Assembly (NCBI GenBank): GCA_024642205.1
Contig: JAHEBQ010000009.1
Span: 1-64,000, forward strand
DNA length: 64,000 nucleotides
Direction: 5' to 3'
Source of the DNA: Planctomycetaceae bacterium
Lineage (GTDB): Bacteria; Planctomycetota; Planctomycetia; Pirellulales; Pirellulaceae
In this document: one piece after another, positions 55,857-64,000 of the stretch
Numbering within the stretch: the stretch's first letter is position 1
How the letters are laid out: every line of letters begins with the position of its first letter
Notes under the pieces: generated by a model
The model's database searches: none
What the model was told of the DNA's origin: nothing
What the model saw: the letters and a program-made list of their open reading frames with translations, nothing else
Translations under genes and position numbers: made by a program

Positions 55857-56477
55857 ACGCTTGTCCCTGTAGTGCAAAAATCAGTTCAGGTCTGGAATGT
55901 CGACGTTGTTCCTGTAATTCGATAAAAGGTGTTCATTTATTGTCAAAATTAGATGCTGGGGAATCGACGATCGTTGATTGCCGAAGTTGCAGTTTATTTC
56001 TGCAAGCCGTGATTTCGTCTCACGGTTTCCCTATTCTCTTAATCGGCTCAAAAGTTTGATCAAATAAGCTCATCATCCAGAATTTTCAGTTAACTTCGGA
56101 CTTACAAGATCCGATGCGGGGTCAAGCCAGCCGATCACAGATTCTTGTTATCGGATTCAATTCAATCCTTAGGGGTTCGTCGGTGGCAGGCAAGGGTTGG
56201 CTTTGCGTTTTTGCGTAGGAACAGCCCTTGTAGTTGTTAAATCCTGTGGACGACACTTTTTCACGGCATCCCGGGCGAGGCTTTACAAATTGGGAATGGT
56301 CGTGATTCCGCAGAACACTTGCCTGGGAACGCAAAACTCGTTTTCGACACTATCAACGTTGATTAGCCGGGTGGTTTGTTCCCGGGTTTCCATTTGATGT
56401 TGCCATCCAATGATGGAAATCGGTGGGTATCGGTGGCTTAGGGGCAGTGAATGGATATTAACATGACCAGCAATGGC
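55857..56477. other. Region with no intact gene
   Basis: About 620 bases between the DUF5658 gene and the peroxiredoxin-like fragment. Frames on both strands are short and not protein-like. It may be decayed coding sequence downstream of that fragment, but no motif could be recognised. Confidence 0.35.
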
Positions 56478-56585
56478 CTGTCCCGCGAATTGAATTCTGG
56501 AAACCAATCGACCTGTGTTGTCGGAAAGCTCAACATCGGGAGCGGCGGATCCCGGTCTCAACATGGTGGATTCGGAAAGTGCCAT
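56478..56585 (-). pseudogene. Fragment resembling the start of a peroxiredoxin (AhpC/TSA)
   Basis: From an ATG at 56585 (or 56564) the translation reads MLRPGSAAPDVELSDNTGR followed by LVSRIQFAGQ, which matches the usual entry into AhpC/TSA domains: P-G-x-x-A-P-D-x-x-L, D-x-x-G-x-x-V-S, F-x-G. After that the frame goes on to 56283 but loses all resemblance and never reaches the T-x-x-C active site. It begins 14 bases after the stop of the beta-barrel gene on the same strand. I read it as a truncated remnant; a novel short protein is an alternative. Confidence 0.4.
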
Positions 56586-56598
56586 TTTTGAACCTGAA

Positions 56599-57954
56599 TC
56601 AGAATGCAAATCCAAGACTAGCCATCAGCGTGTCCTGCAGTTCAAGTGAAAGCAGGGCATCTGAACGATAGACGATGTTGCGATCAAACACATATCCGAA
56701 CTCGAGAAACCCGGTCACACGTCGCGGTCCCATCCATTCGACTCCAAGGTAGGCTCTCGTGTCGTTGATGTCGGCCTGGTCATTGGATCCATTGGCCCGC
56801 TCAATCGCCCAACTGCCACCACCGTATTCGGCCCCAACGTAGGCCCAGGCTTCGAAATCGTTGATGTTGGGGATTCGATGAGCCAGCTTGGTTTTGGGAA
56901 AGTACAGCTCCCACTTGATGTCCGGATTGGGTGTCATGTAAAGTCCGACGGCGGGCAACAACTTGACATTGACCCGGTTAAGATACTCGACGCCAAATTT
57001 TCCGACGGTATAGCAATTGAGGCGGTACCAGCCCAACAATTTTCCGGTCGGCCGAAGTGCATAGCTGGCAGTATTGTTGAAGTCGCTGTAGTAGCCAATC
57101 GTCAAATTCGTTTCCAGTCCGCTCACTTTGGACGGGTCGGTGATGTGGTCCATCGAAAGATAGGCGCTATATGCCCGTGCGGGCAAATCGAACTGCGGAT
57201 AAACCGTGGAATCCGGGCCACTCCAATAGTTGAATACAAACCCTGGGGTGAATCTTAACGGAGTGGGGCCTTTCAAAAAGTTTGCCCTGTTCAAGGTTGT
57301 CGCGATTTCGATGGTATTGATGCCCAACTCGTTACCTTTATTACCGGGCAGGTAGGTATAGCGCGCACGCGGATGTTCAAGCACACTCGGAATAAAGTCC
57401 GTTTTAAACGACTCCCATGTATCCTGGGCCCAGTTTTCCGATGGAAGCCAATTGGTGCCGGTTCCCTGAAATTGTGGTTGAGGTGATCCGAAAGCGGGGA
57501 CACCGTACTCGGGTTGATTGAATTGTGGTTGGCCAAGTGGCGGAAAACTCTGAAGCGTCGGCTGGGTGGCCTGCGGAAAAATGGGAAATGGCTGGTTCTG
57601 AAGTTGGTACGGATCAAAATTGGGTTGCGTCAGATTCGGAGGGGTGAGGACGGGGTTCTGGAGAACCGCCGGCGCGCTGGTTTGGCGAAACGTACCCGGT
57701 GACGAGAATGGCTGCTGTGGCGTGGTAATGATCGATTGAGAATTCGGCAGCATACCCGGGACCCCCTGAAGCGTATTGGCGGGAGCCGGGATGTTCGACG
57801 ATTCGGAGGCAAAAAAGTCGTCGAAACGGGTGCGTTGGGCGTCGGCTTGAGCACACAACGAAAAGGTGCAGGCAAGAGCTGCCAGCAAGCAAGATTTCGA
57901 AATTTTGAAAAATTCGTTAACCAACTGTGTTGTTTTCCGTCGATAACCGTCCAT
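56599..57954 (-). CDS. Outer-membrane beta-barrel-type protein with Pro/Gln-rich N-terminal region
   Basis: A 451-residue exported protein from ATG 57954. The signal peptide covers about 40 residues (SKSCLLAALACTFSLCAQADAQ). Residues ~45-190 are low complexity, rich in Pro, Gln, Asn and Phe (QPFPIFPQATQPTLQSFPP). The remaining ~260 residues alternate aromatic and polar residues as in a beta barrel: RARYTYLPGNKGNELGINTIEIATTL, YSAYLSMDHITDP, LETNLTIGYYSDFN and so on, ending TLMASLGFAF with a terminal Phe. I do not recognise the family by name. Probably an outer-membrane protein. The start could be upstream, at 58020, but that adds 22 residues before the signal. Confidence 0.72.
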   Translation of the reverse strand: MDGYRRKTTQLVNEFFKISKSCLLAALACTFSLCAQADAQRTRFDDFFASESSNIPAPANTLQGVPGMLPNSQSIITTPQQPFSSPGTFRQTSAPAVLQNPVLTPPNLTQPNFDPYQLQNQPFPIFPQATQPTLQSFPPLGQPQFNQPEYGVPAFGSPQPQFQGTGTNWLPSENWAQDTWESFKTDFIPSVLEHPRARYTYLPGNKGNELGINTIEIATTLNRANFLKGPTPLRFTPGFVFNYWSGPDSTVYPQFDLPARAYSAYLSMDHITDPSKVSGLETNLTIGYYSDFNNTASYALRPTGKLLGWYRLNCYTVGKFGVEYLNRVNVKLLPAVGLYMTPNPDIKWELYFPKTKLAHRIPNINDFEAWAYVGAEYGGGSWAIERANGSNDQADINDTRAYLGVEWMGPRRVTGFLEFGYVFDRNIVYRSDALLSLELQDTLMASLGFAF

Positions 57955-58122
57955 TTGAATTGAATGGAGGTAAGTATCAACCGGGAAACAAACGGTCAAG
58001 CCGAATTGAGTTGATGGCACTTGTGGCGTTTCAGAACGCTATCAGGAACCAGAGCAAAAAAAACAATCGCCAAAAACAAGGGTCGTCAAACTGCTGATCC
58101 GATTCCCAGGCTGCAGCACTCG

Positions 58123-60882
58123 CTAAGACTCGTCCTTTGACGCGGGACCTTCGTCAACCGGTTTCTTGCTTTTGGAAGATTTCTTTTTCGATGCACCCGG
58201 CTTTTTTTTCGTTTTTTTGACAACCGTTTTTTTCGTTACGGATTTCTTTTTGGAAGGCTTGCTGGTGGTCGTTTTTTTCTTTGCCGACTTTTTAACCGTT
58301 TTTACCTTTGCTTCGCTGTCTTCATCAGTGCCGTTTTTTTCAGCACCTTTGCGAGGAGCAAATTCAAATCCAAGCTTACCTTTTTCGCGATCAATGGTCA
58401 GGTGCGCCGAGAACTTCCGACCTTTCTTCGAAAGAAAACCCGGAATCAAATCGGTTTTTCCGTCGACGAACAACTTGATCGCCTGATCCGTCGGAATGTC
58501 GCGTTTGAGAATCGTCTTGCTGATTCGAACCCCCCGTTCGTCGACTTTGTTAGCCATCATCGGGGCCAGGAAAGCATTCTCGACCTCGTAAACCGGGATC
58601 AACTGCTCCGAGTCGTCGGCGATTTTCGCATGGCATATGATCTGTTCGTCCTGGAGGTTTTTCAGCTCTTCCTCACGACGATCATCACCTTCGAACACAA
58701 ATGCGACTTTCCAGGTTTTCTTTTCCTTGGCGAGCGTCAGTTCTGCTTCGAATGGCTGGCCAAAACGATTCTTGAAATCAGTGATTGGACCAATCTTCTT
58801 TGCCGTCATCAGTTCGCGTGCTTCGTCCTCTGTCAGTTCATGACTGGCAATGTGTTTTTTCAAACGAAAAGTGCATTCAGGATTAAGGCACTCAAAAACG
58901 CCGTCGGTTTGTTTGTGGATTCCGCCGTTGCACTCGGGGCAGGGGGCCTGAAGATCTGGAAAAACGCAATTAACTTTGGTTTCGGTGAATTCTTTTGTTT
59001 GGGAGACGATGCTATTGGTAAGTTCGACAATCTCTTTCATGAACACGTCTTTGCTCAAACGTCCGTGTTCCATTTCTTTGAGTTTGAATTCCCATTCACC
59101 AGTCATCTCCGGAGAACCGAGAGTCGTGATGCCAATCTCCTCGAGCAGTTCGACGAGCGCCATGCCCTTGTTTGAGACGACAAGTTCACGCTTGTTGAGT
59201 TCGTGGCGGAACAGGTATTTCTGGCGAATCAGGTTTTCAATGATGGCGGCACGCGTGGCTGGAGTGCCAAGTCCGCGTTCGCTCATCGCATCCCGGAGTT
59301 CATCATCATCAACCCGCTTGCCGGCAGTTTCCATTGCCGACAAAAGTGTACTATCGTTAAAACGGGCGGGCGGTTTGGTTTCATTGGCGCGAAGATCGAT
59401 GTTTACGTTTTCGGCTGATTCTCCGTCGGCAACGAATACAAGCTCGTCCTTGTCCGCCGCAGCCCCCGGTTTGCGTCCGTAGACTTCGAGGTAACCCGGG
59501 ACCACCAGGATTCGGCCTGCCGTCAGAAAACTGTCCTGCTCGATTCGGGTGACCCGGCGCGTGACTTCGAATTCTGCAGGCGGGTAGAAAATCGCCAGGA
59601 AACGCTGCATCACCAACTGAAACAGCTTCGCGGCACCTTCATCCACTTTCGCAGGCGGCAGTTTTCCGGTGGGGATAATCGCAAAGTGGTCACTGACCTT
59701 GGCCGTGTTAAAAACTCGCTTGGTCGGACCGATTCTCTCGTTGTCCATCACCCACTTGGAACATGAGATCAGCGTCGGTGAAAGTGCCTCACTGGGCTTG
59801 GCACGCGAGAATTCGGAAACGGTGCCTTTCACAGTTTCGATGTAATCTTCGGGCAGATATTTTGAATCGGTACGTGGATAGGTCAGAAGTTTGTAACGGT
59901 CGTAGAGTGCCTGGGCGAGTTGCAATGTTCGTTGGGCGCTGAATCCGAACTTGTTTCCGGCTTCCCGCTGGAGACTGGTCAAATCAAACAGTTGAGGTGG
60001 CGTTTGTTTGGAAGGCTTTTTGTTTTCTTCGACCTTTCCAATTTTGCCTTCGCAACGCTCCTTGATTGCTTCGGCTTCCTCCAGTGTCCAGATCCGTTCC
60101 GCTCTCAGCTGATTGTCTTCTTCATTCTTACGGAAGTCTTCGACGAACCACTTTGAAGCGTATTGGCCATGGGCCACCCGGAAGTCGGCGTGGACCTCGT
60201 AATATGGCCGGGGGACGAAGCTCCGGATCAAACGTTCTTTTTCTGCAAGAATAACCAGCGTCGGGGTTTGAACGCGACCGGCCGAAGTGACGTTAAAACC
60301 GCCGTTTCGAGAGTTGAAAGCCGTCAATGCCCGGGTTCCATTAAGACCGATCAACCAGTCGCTCTGGCTGCGGCACACGGCGGCATCGGCCAGGTCGTTC
60401 ATTTCCTCGCCCGCCCGCATGTTTTCCCAGGCTTCCAGGATCGCGCCGTCGGTCATCGACTGCATCCACATCCGCTTGACCTTGAGGTCTTTTTTGACGT
60501 TCGCCATGTCCATCAGATAGCGAAAAATCAACTCGCCTTCTCGCCCGGCATCACAGGCGTTGACGACCGTATCGACCTCTTTATTCTTGAGCAGGCGAAC
60601 GAGAAGTTTGAATTTTGCGAGGCTGCGCTCGATCGGTTCCAGTTCGAAGCTTTCGGGAATGTGCGGGAGGTGGGCCATGCTCCAGGGAAGTTTTTTGCCA
60701 TCTTCCTTGGTTGGCATTTTAAGACCCACCAGGTGTCCCAACGCAGATGCGATGAACGCGTTATCGTTCTCGAAGTAGTCCTTTTGCTTTTGAAATTTCC
60801 CCAATTCGGGAAGTTTTCCCAGCACTCGAGCCAGATCGGTAGCCACGCTCGGTTTTTCCGCAATGATCAGTAATTTGGACAT
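58123..60882 (-). CDS. topB: DNA topoisomerase III (type IA)
   Basis: A 919-residue enzyme taken from ATG 60882. The Toprim start [19 protein letters not shown] and [14 protein letters not shown] (Asp-x-x-x-Glu, magnesium-binding) are intact. The active-site tyrosine is Tyr335 in [15 protein letters not shown], close to Tyr328 of E. coli Top[18 protein letters not shown] and [16 protein letters not shown] follow, and a zinc-type C-x-x-C...C pattern (APCPEC, then FECLNPEC, about residues 645-670). Two further C-terminal domains ([22 protein letters not shown]) follow, and the last ~60 residues are a Lys/Ser/Thr-rich basic tail that likely binds DNA. It decatenates DNA by single-strand passage. 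The frame is open 36 codons further upstream, but the family begins at MSKLL. Confidence 0.94.
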   Translation of the reverse strand: MSKLLIIAEKPSVATDLARVLGKLPELGKFQKQKDYFENDNAFIASALGHLVGLKMPTKEDGKKLPWSMAHLPHIPESFELEPIERSLAKFKLLVRLLKNKEVDTVVNACDAGREGELIFRYLMDMANVKKDLKVKRMWMQSMTDGAILEAWENMRAGEEMNDLADAAVCRSQSDWLIGLNGTRALTAFNSRNGGFNVTSAGRVQTPTLVILAEKERLIRSFVPRPYYEVHADFRVAHGQYASKWFVEDFRKNEEDNQLRAERIWTLEEAEAIKERCEGKIGKVEENKKPSKQTPPQLFDLTSLQREAGNKFGFSAQRTLQLAQALYDRYKLLTYPRTDSKYLPEDYIETVKGTVSEFSRAKPSEALSPTLISCSKWVMDNERIGPTKRVFNTAKVSDHFAIIPTGKLPPAKVDEGAAKLFQLVMQRFLAIFYPPAEFEVTRRVTRIEQDSFLTAGRILVVPGYLEVYGRKPGAAADKDELVFVADGESAENVNIDLRANETKPPARFNDSTLLSAMETAGKRVDDDELRDAMSERGLGTPATRAAIIENLIRQKYLFRHELNKRELVVSNKGMALVELLEEIGITTLGSPEMTGEWEFKLKEMEHGRLSKDVFMKEIVELTNSIVSQTKEFTETKVNCVFPDLQAPCPECNGGIHKQTDGVFECLNPECTFRLKKHIASHELTEDEARELMTAKKIGPITDFKNRFGQPFEAELTLAKEKKTWKVAFVFEGDDRREEELKNLQDEQIICHAKIADDSEQLIPVYEVENAFLAPMMANKVDERGVRISKTILKRDIPTDQAIKLFVDGKTDLIPGFLSKKGRKFSAHLTIDREKGKLGFEFAPRKGAEKNGTDEDSEAKVKTVKKSAKKKTTTSKPSKKKSVTKKTVVKKTKKKPGASKKKSSKSKKPVDEGPASKDES

Positions 60883-61261
60883 CCCGTAAGTTACCCGTGG
60901 CCTTCTGTCGGAGGATCGCGTCTTAAATTTCTCGAATAATTCGAAATAACAACAACTAGGAACACTACCATCCTGTTTCGGTAGTGACAAAAATCATCGA
61001 TTGTTTTGTCCCCCAAACGCTCAGTTACGACGTTTTGGCATTGAATTTAGCCGGATTGAGCTATAAATTCTCAAATTGACCGCGATCAATGTTAGGTCGT
61101 CGTGCGCCTCAACTTGGATGGGGTTGGGATGAGAATTAATCCCTTGTCGCAAATGTTGTCAACCCCGGAGGGCATTTCCTGACCCGCCGGATTGGCAACT
61201 TTCTGGGTTTGATTTGCGTATTATTTAATGTGTTTGAATTCTCGGTAATTGGACAAAGAAC
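60883..61261. other. Divergent promoter region of topB and the SurA-like gene
   Basis: About 380 bases, relatively A+T-rich. A TTGACC at about 61076 and the AT-rich stretch GTATTATTTAATG near 61218 could belong to promoters, but spacing does not fit a clear sigma-70 site. No gene or hairpin seen. Confidence 0.4.
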
Positions 61262-63805
61262 ATGCTCGCTTGGTTTCGACGTCACTCAAAAGTCTTGATG
61301 GTGGTTCTTGGCACGGCTGCAATGGCCATTTTTGGCTTGGGCCCCGTTTTTGATACGCTCGCTTCGCGCGGCTTGAAAGAAAATGAGCGCGCCAAAGAAA
61401 TCGTGGCGACCTGGAAGGGCGGAGACATCACGCGGGTCGACCTCGACCAGATGGAAATGCGGCATTACCAGACCCAGCGCTTCCTCATGGGTGTCCAGCA
61501 GGCCGCTGAAAAGAAAAAGGGGGACGTCGTTAACTCGCTGGCGATTCCGATTTCTCCGATTCGAGATGGCCAGCGAGAAATGGTTGATGATCAATTGATC
61601 ACCCGTTTCCTGATGTCCGAGCGGGCGAAGGAAGAAGGCATGATCGTAAGCGATGCGATGGTCAACGATTATATTGACATGCTCTCGGGAGCGGTTGGAT
61701 TCAGTGAACGTGATCTCAACGAAATCAATGACACGGTCAACAACCGGTATTGTTCGGTCACATCGGTCCGGGAGCAGCTAAAAACCGAATTGCTGGCCAA
61801 CCAGATGCAACTCTGCTGTATGACCGCGGTACCCATTATCCCCAATCCCGTTGAATCAATCGAATTCTATGGTCGAACCATGGAACAGATTGAATGTGAA
61901 GTCCTTCCGATTGAAGTTGAGAAATACGTCGGCAAAGTTGAAGGAACTCCCTCCGCTGCCGAAATCAAGAAGCTGTACGAACAGGGTAAATATGAATTTC
62001 CCGATCCAACCGGCCAACGTCCTGGTTTCAAGATCGGTAGAAAACTCAACTTGCAGTACTTGATCGCAGACTACCAGACGTTTCTTCAAAACGAGATGAA
62101 CAAACTCTCCGATGAAGACGTCCAAACAGAATATGAGCGTCTGATCGCGGAAAAAAATGAACTCGTCCTTGAGCCGCTGCCTGTCGATGACGGATCAATT
62201 CAAATTGACAGTCCACCGCCCGGAAACAACGATGTAACGCCCCCACCGACGGGCGAGGGTCAAGAGATTGATCCCTCAAAAACCGGTGGTAACCCGGACG
62301 ATGTCACCCCGCCTCCCGGCGTCGAAGGCGGGGCGGATGCTCCTGCCGCAGCTGGCAACGAAAGCCAATCTGGTGCAGTGAAACCCGAAGGAGACAAGTC
62401 GGAGGACGACAAAACCCAGGGCGAAAGCGAAGACAGCAGGGCTGCTAAAGACGAAACTCAAGGTAATGATGACCAATCGTTCAACGTTCGTGCCTCGGGG
62501 CTTCAATTTGTGTCCACAGCCTTGCAGGAGTCTGGTGCCCAGGACCCCCAGCCAGCCGGGGGAGAAACAGGCGATACGAAAAAGCCTGATCCTGCCGATG
62601 GCTCAGCCGTACCTGCCGCGGCTTCGCAGGAAAATGAAAATCAGACCACGGAATCGGACAAGCCGGAATCCGCGGATGCTTCTCCGCCTGTCAATGCAGT
62701 CCAGGAGCCCGGTGCAACTGGCGAATCGACAGAGACACAACCGCTTGACGCATTATCCGGGGCGAAACAGGACGAGGGTGTTTCGGTCACAGGCGATCCC
62801 GTTGCAGAAGAGGGCCAGGCGGAACCCAAGCCGGTGGATCGAACCCCCAAGCCTCTGAAGGATGTCGTGGAAGATGTGAAGCGTTCGATGTGTGAAGAAG
62901 CCACGAACAAGGCGATGAACGAAGCCTTGACCAAGGCCAGTGTGATGGTTCAGGATCACTTCGAAAAACGACTCCGTTGGGAGTTTGACAACGAAAAAAA
63001 GAACATCAAGGAGCCCGAGCCCCTGGATTACGAGGCGCTAGCGAAATCCTATAACCTGATCGCCCGGGAAACCGGATTGGTCGACGACCTCGAAATTGCG
63101 AATGATCCGATTGGCCAGGTTCGCGTTTTTATGAACGTGATGATGCAAGGAAGACAGACCCCGCAGTTGATTCCGGTTGGGCAACTGGTGTTTAACGGGT
63201 TCAGTGACCTGAATCTTTACGCCTCACAAACCGTCAATGACAACTGGGGCAGCAAGTCTGGATACCTGTTCTGGGCGTCCAAGAAAACGGAAACGCGGAT
63301 CCCGACCCTGGAAGAGGCTGAGCCGCAAATTATCAAGTTCTGGAAAAAACAGAAGGCCCTGGAACTTGCGTTGGCGGAAGCGGAATCGATCAAGACCAAG
63401 GTTAATGACGCCAGTGGCAAGAAAATGAGTGAGCTTTATTCCGAGCGGGTTTTCCAAACCGGGGCCTTTACCTGGTTCAGCAATTTTGGATCGACTCGTT
63501 ATTCCACCCCGATTGGTGTTAATGCGGCCGGCGAAGAATTCATGAAGACGGCGTTTTCCCTTCCCATCCTCAAATCAGGTGTTGCCGCAAATGAGCCCCG
63601 GGATACGGTTTATGTGATTCAGTCGATGTCCGAATCCAAGAGCGTGGAAGAAATTGGAATGGATTATCTTGAAAATCAATTCTTTAAGTTCAAACGCATC
63701 CCCAACGAGGTTCAACGGGTTTCGCAATTGTATTTCCAGGAGTTCAATCTTAAATGGAACCAGGAGTTTCAGGATACGATGGGATTGAAATTCATGGACC
63801 GTTAA
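61262..63805 (+). CDS. SurA/PpiD-like membrane-anchored chaperone
   Basis: An 847-residue protein. One membrane segment sits at residues ~9-28 (KVLMVVLGTAAMAIFGLGPV), after a short basic start, which anchors it with most of the chain outside the cytoplasm. Residues ~45-260 match the SurA N-terminal chaperone type (VDDQLITRFLMSERAKEEGMIVSDAMVNDYI). Residues ~305-528 form a long acidic, Pro/Gly/Ala/Glu-rich segment with no regular structure. The C-terminal part (about 540-847) is helical with EEAEPQIIKFWKKQKALELALAEAE, similar to the end of PpiD. A parvulin (PpiC) isomerase domain is not recognisable, so it may act as a chaperone only. It probably assists folding of exported proteins. Confidence 0.78.
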   Translation: MLAWFRRHSKVLMVVLGTAAMAIFGLGPVFDTLASRGLKENERAKEIVATWKGGDITRVDLDQMEMRHYQTQRFLMGVQQAAEKKKGDVVNSLAIPISPIRDGQREMVDDQLITRFLMSERAKEEGMIVSDAMVNDYIDMLSGAVGFSERDLNEINDTVNNRYCSVTSVREQLKTELLANQMQLCCMTAVPIIPNPVESIEFYGRTMEQIECEVLPIEVEKYVGKVEGTPSAAEIKKLYEQGKYEFPDPTGQRPGFKIGRKLNLQYLIADYQTFLQNEMNKLSDEDVQTEYERLIAEKNELVLEPLPVDDGSIQIDSPPPGNNDVTPPPTGEGQEIDPSKTGGNPDDVTPPPGVEGGADAPAAAGNESQSGAVKPEGDKSEDDKTQGESEDSRAAKDETQGNDDQSFNVRASGLQFVSTALQESGAQDPQPAGGETGDTKKPDPADGSAVPAAASQENENQTTESDKPESADASPPVNAVQEPGATGESTETQPLDALSGAKQDEGVSVTGDPVAEEGQAEPKPVDRTPKPLKDVVEDVKRSMCEEATNKAMNEALTKASVMVQDHFEKRLRWEFDNEKKNIKEPEPLDYEALAKSYNLIARETGLVDDLEIANDPIGQVRVFMNVMMQGRQTPQLIPVGQLVFNGFSDLNLYASQTVNDNWGSKSGYLFWASKKTETRIPTLEEAEPQIIKFWKKQKALELALAEAESIKTKVNDASGKKMSELYSERVFQTGAFTWFSNFGSTRYSTPIGVNAAGEEFMKTAFSLPILKSGVAANEPRDTVYVIQSMSESKSVEEIGMDYLENQFFKFKRIPNEVQRVSQLYFQEFNLKWNQEFQDTMGLKFMDR

Positions 63806-63825
63806 GCCGGTGGCAGCCTCCGGAA

Positions 63826-64000
63826 TCAGGTCGATTGCTCTCCCCGGACCGCTTCGAAAACAGTGGTTCTGGGGTTGGTGTGGGCCGCATGTAGCTGGCA
63901 GGCCTCATCGTACAAAAACTGCTGGCTGCGGAATTCGCCTTTCTTTTTTTTCCTGGCAACGGGCAGGTAATGACCATCGGTCTGTAACTCGGTCGCCCCG
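63826..64000 (-). CDS. C-terminal fragment of an unidentified protein (cut by window edge)
   Basis: A frame open from the right edge to a TGA at 63826 on the minus strand encodes 58 residues. It contains a basic stretch (VARKKKKGEFRS) followed by QQFLYDEACQLHAAHTNP and TTVFEAVRGEQST. The text is protein-like and uses the expected codons, while the other frames there do not. Too short to identify. It converges on the SurA-like gene with a 20-base gap. Confidence 0.5.
   Translation of the reverse strand, partial: GATELQTDGHYLPVARKKKKGEFRSQQFLYDEACQLHAAHTNPRTTVFEAVRGEQST

Overview
This window is chromosomal DNA of a planctomycete, most likely of the Pirellulaceae (Rhodopirellula/Mariniblastus-like). 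The evidence is family content: two proteins with PVC-type haem-binding domains, a PSCyt1/DUF1549/DUF1553 protein next to a DUF1501 Tat protein, two DUF1559-type proteins, a LEPR-like N-terminal motif on a giant SdrD-B surface protein, and YHS and DUF5658 proteins of planctomycete type. Base composition is moderate, genes are widely spaced on both strands, Shine-Dalgarno sites are often weak or absent, and GTG/TTG starts are common. There is no rRNA, CRISPR array, intact insertion sequence or prophage.

Layout. 0-7.9 kb: end of a small membrane protein, a YjbQ-family protein, a small acidic protein with a strong terminator, a tandem pair of secreted DUF1559-type paralogues, a DUF151 protein, a Gfo/Idh/MocA oxidoreductase and a nitroreductase. 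8-14 kb: secreted M16 peptidase, lipoprotein cyclophilin, ScpA, a small protein plus CsrA. 14.4-24.6 kb: a same-strand series of a PVC haem/dehydrogenase protein, a PSCyt1-DUF1549-DUF1553 protein, a DUF1501 Tat protein and a cysteine desulfurase-like enzyme. 24.7-31.1 kb: an RlmM-like methyltransferase divergent from an SbcD/YhaO-like and SbcC/YhaN-like pair. 31.7-37.6 kb: a Tat-exported WD40 protein and a ~1550-residue surface protein with seven SdrD-B domains and FG-GAP-like repeats. 38-42.5 kb: FxsA, a GNAT acetyltransferase, a stand-alone E2-type acyltransferase domain and a thioredoxin/YHS secreted protein. 43-49.1 kb: Rho with a long disordered N-terminus, a membrane protein, a decayed tyrosine recombinase beside tRNA-Ser(GGA), a thioredoxin/alpha-toroid protein and a CAU tRNA. 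49.4-64 kb: a 1247-residue SGNH/PVC haem protein, an OprP-like porin, a DUF5658 protein, a beta-barrel protein, topoisomerase III and a SurA/PpiD-like membrane-anchored chaperone.

How the genes fit together. Much of the window serves the cell envelope: secreted cytochrome/dehydrogenase fusions, Tat proteins, porins, folding factors (cyclophilin, SurA-like) and a surface adhesin-like protein. The housekeeping part is genome maintenance and expression: ScpA, topoisomerase III, the SbcCD-like pair, Rho, CsrA and the rRNA methyltransferase-like protein. The most notable observations are the SbcD/YhaO-like protein with substituted metal-binding motifs paired with a membrane-spanning SbcC/YhaN-like ATPase, the integrase relic with three in-frame stops beside tRNA-Ser, the Rho N-terminal domain with four identical 15-bp repeats, and a small uncharacterised protein just upstream of csrA. 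I did not find a clearly new multi-gene defence or biosynthetic system. All calls are made by reading motifs; no database search was run.
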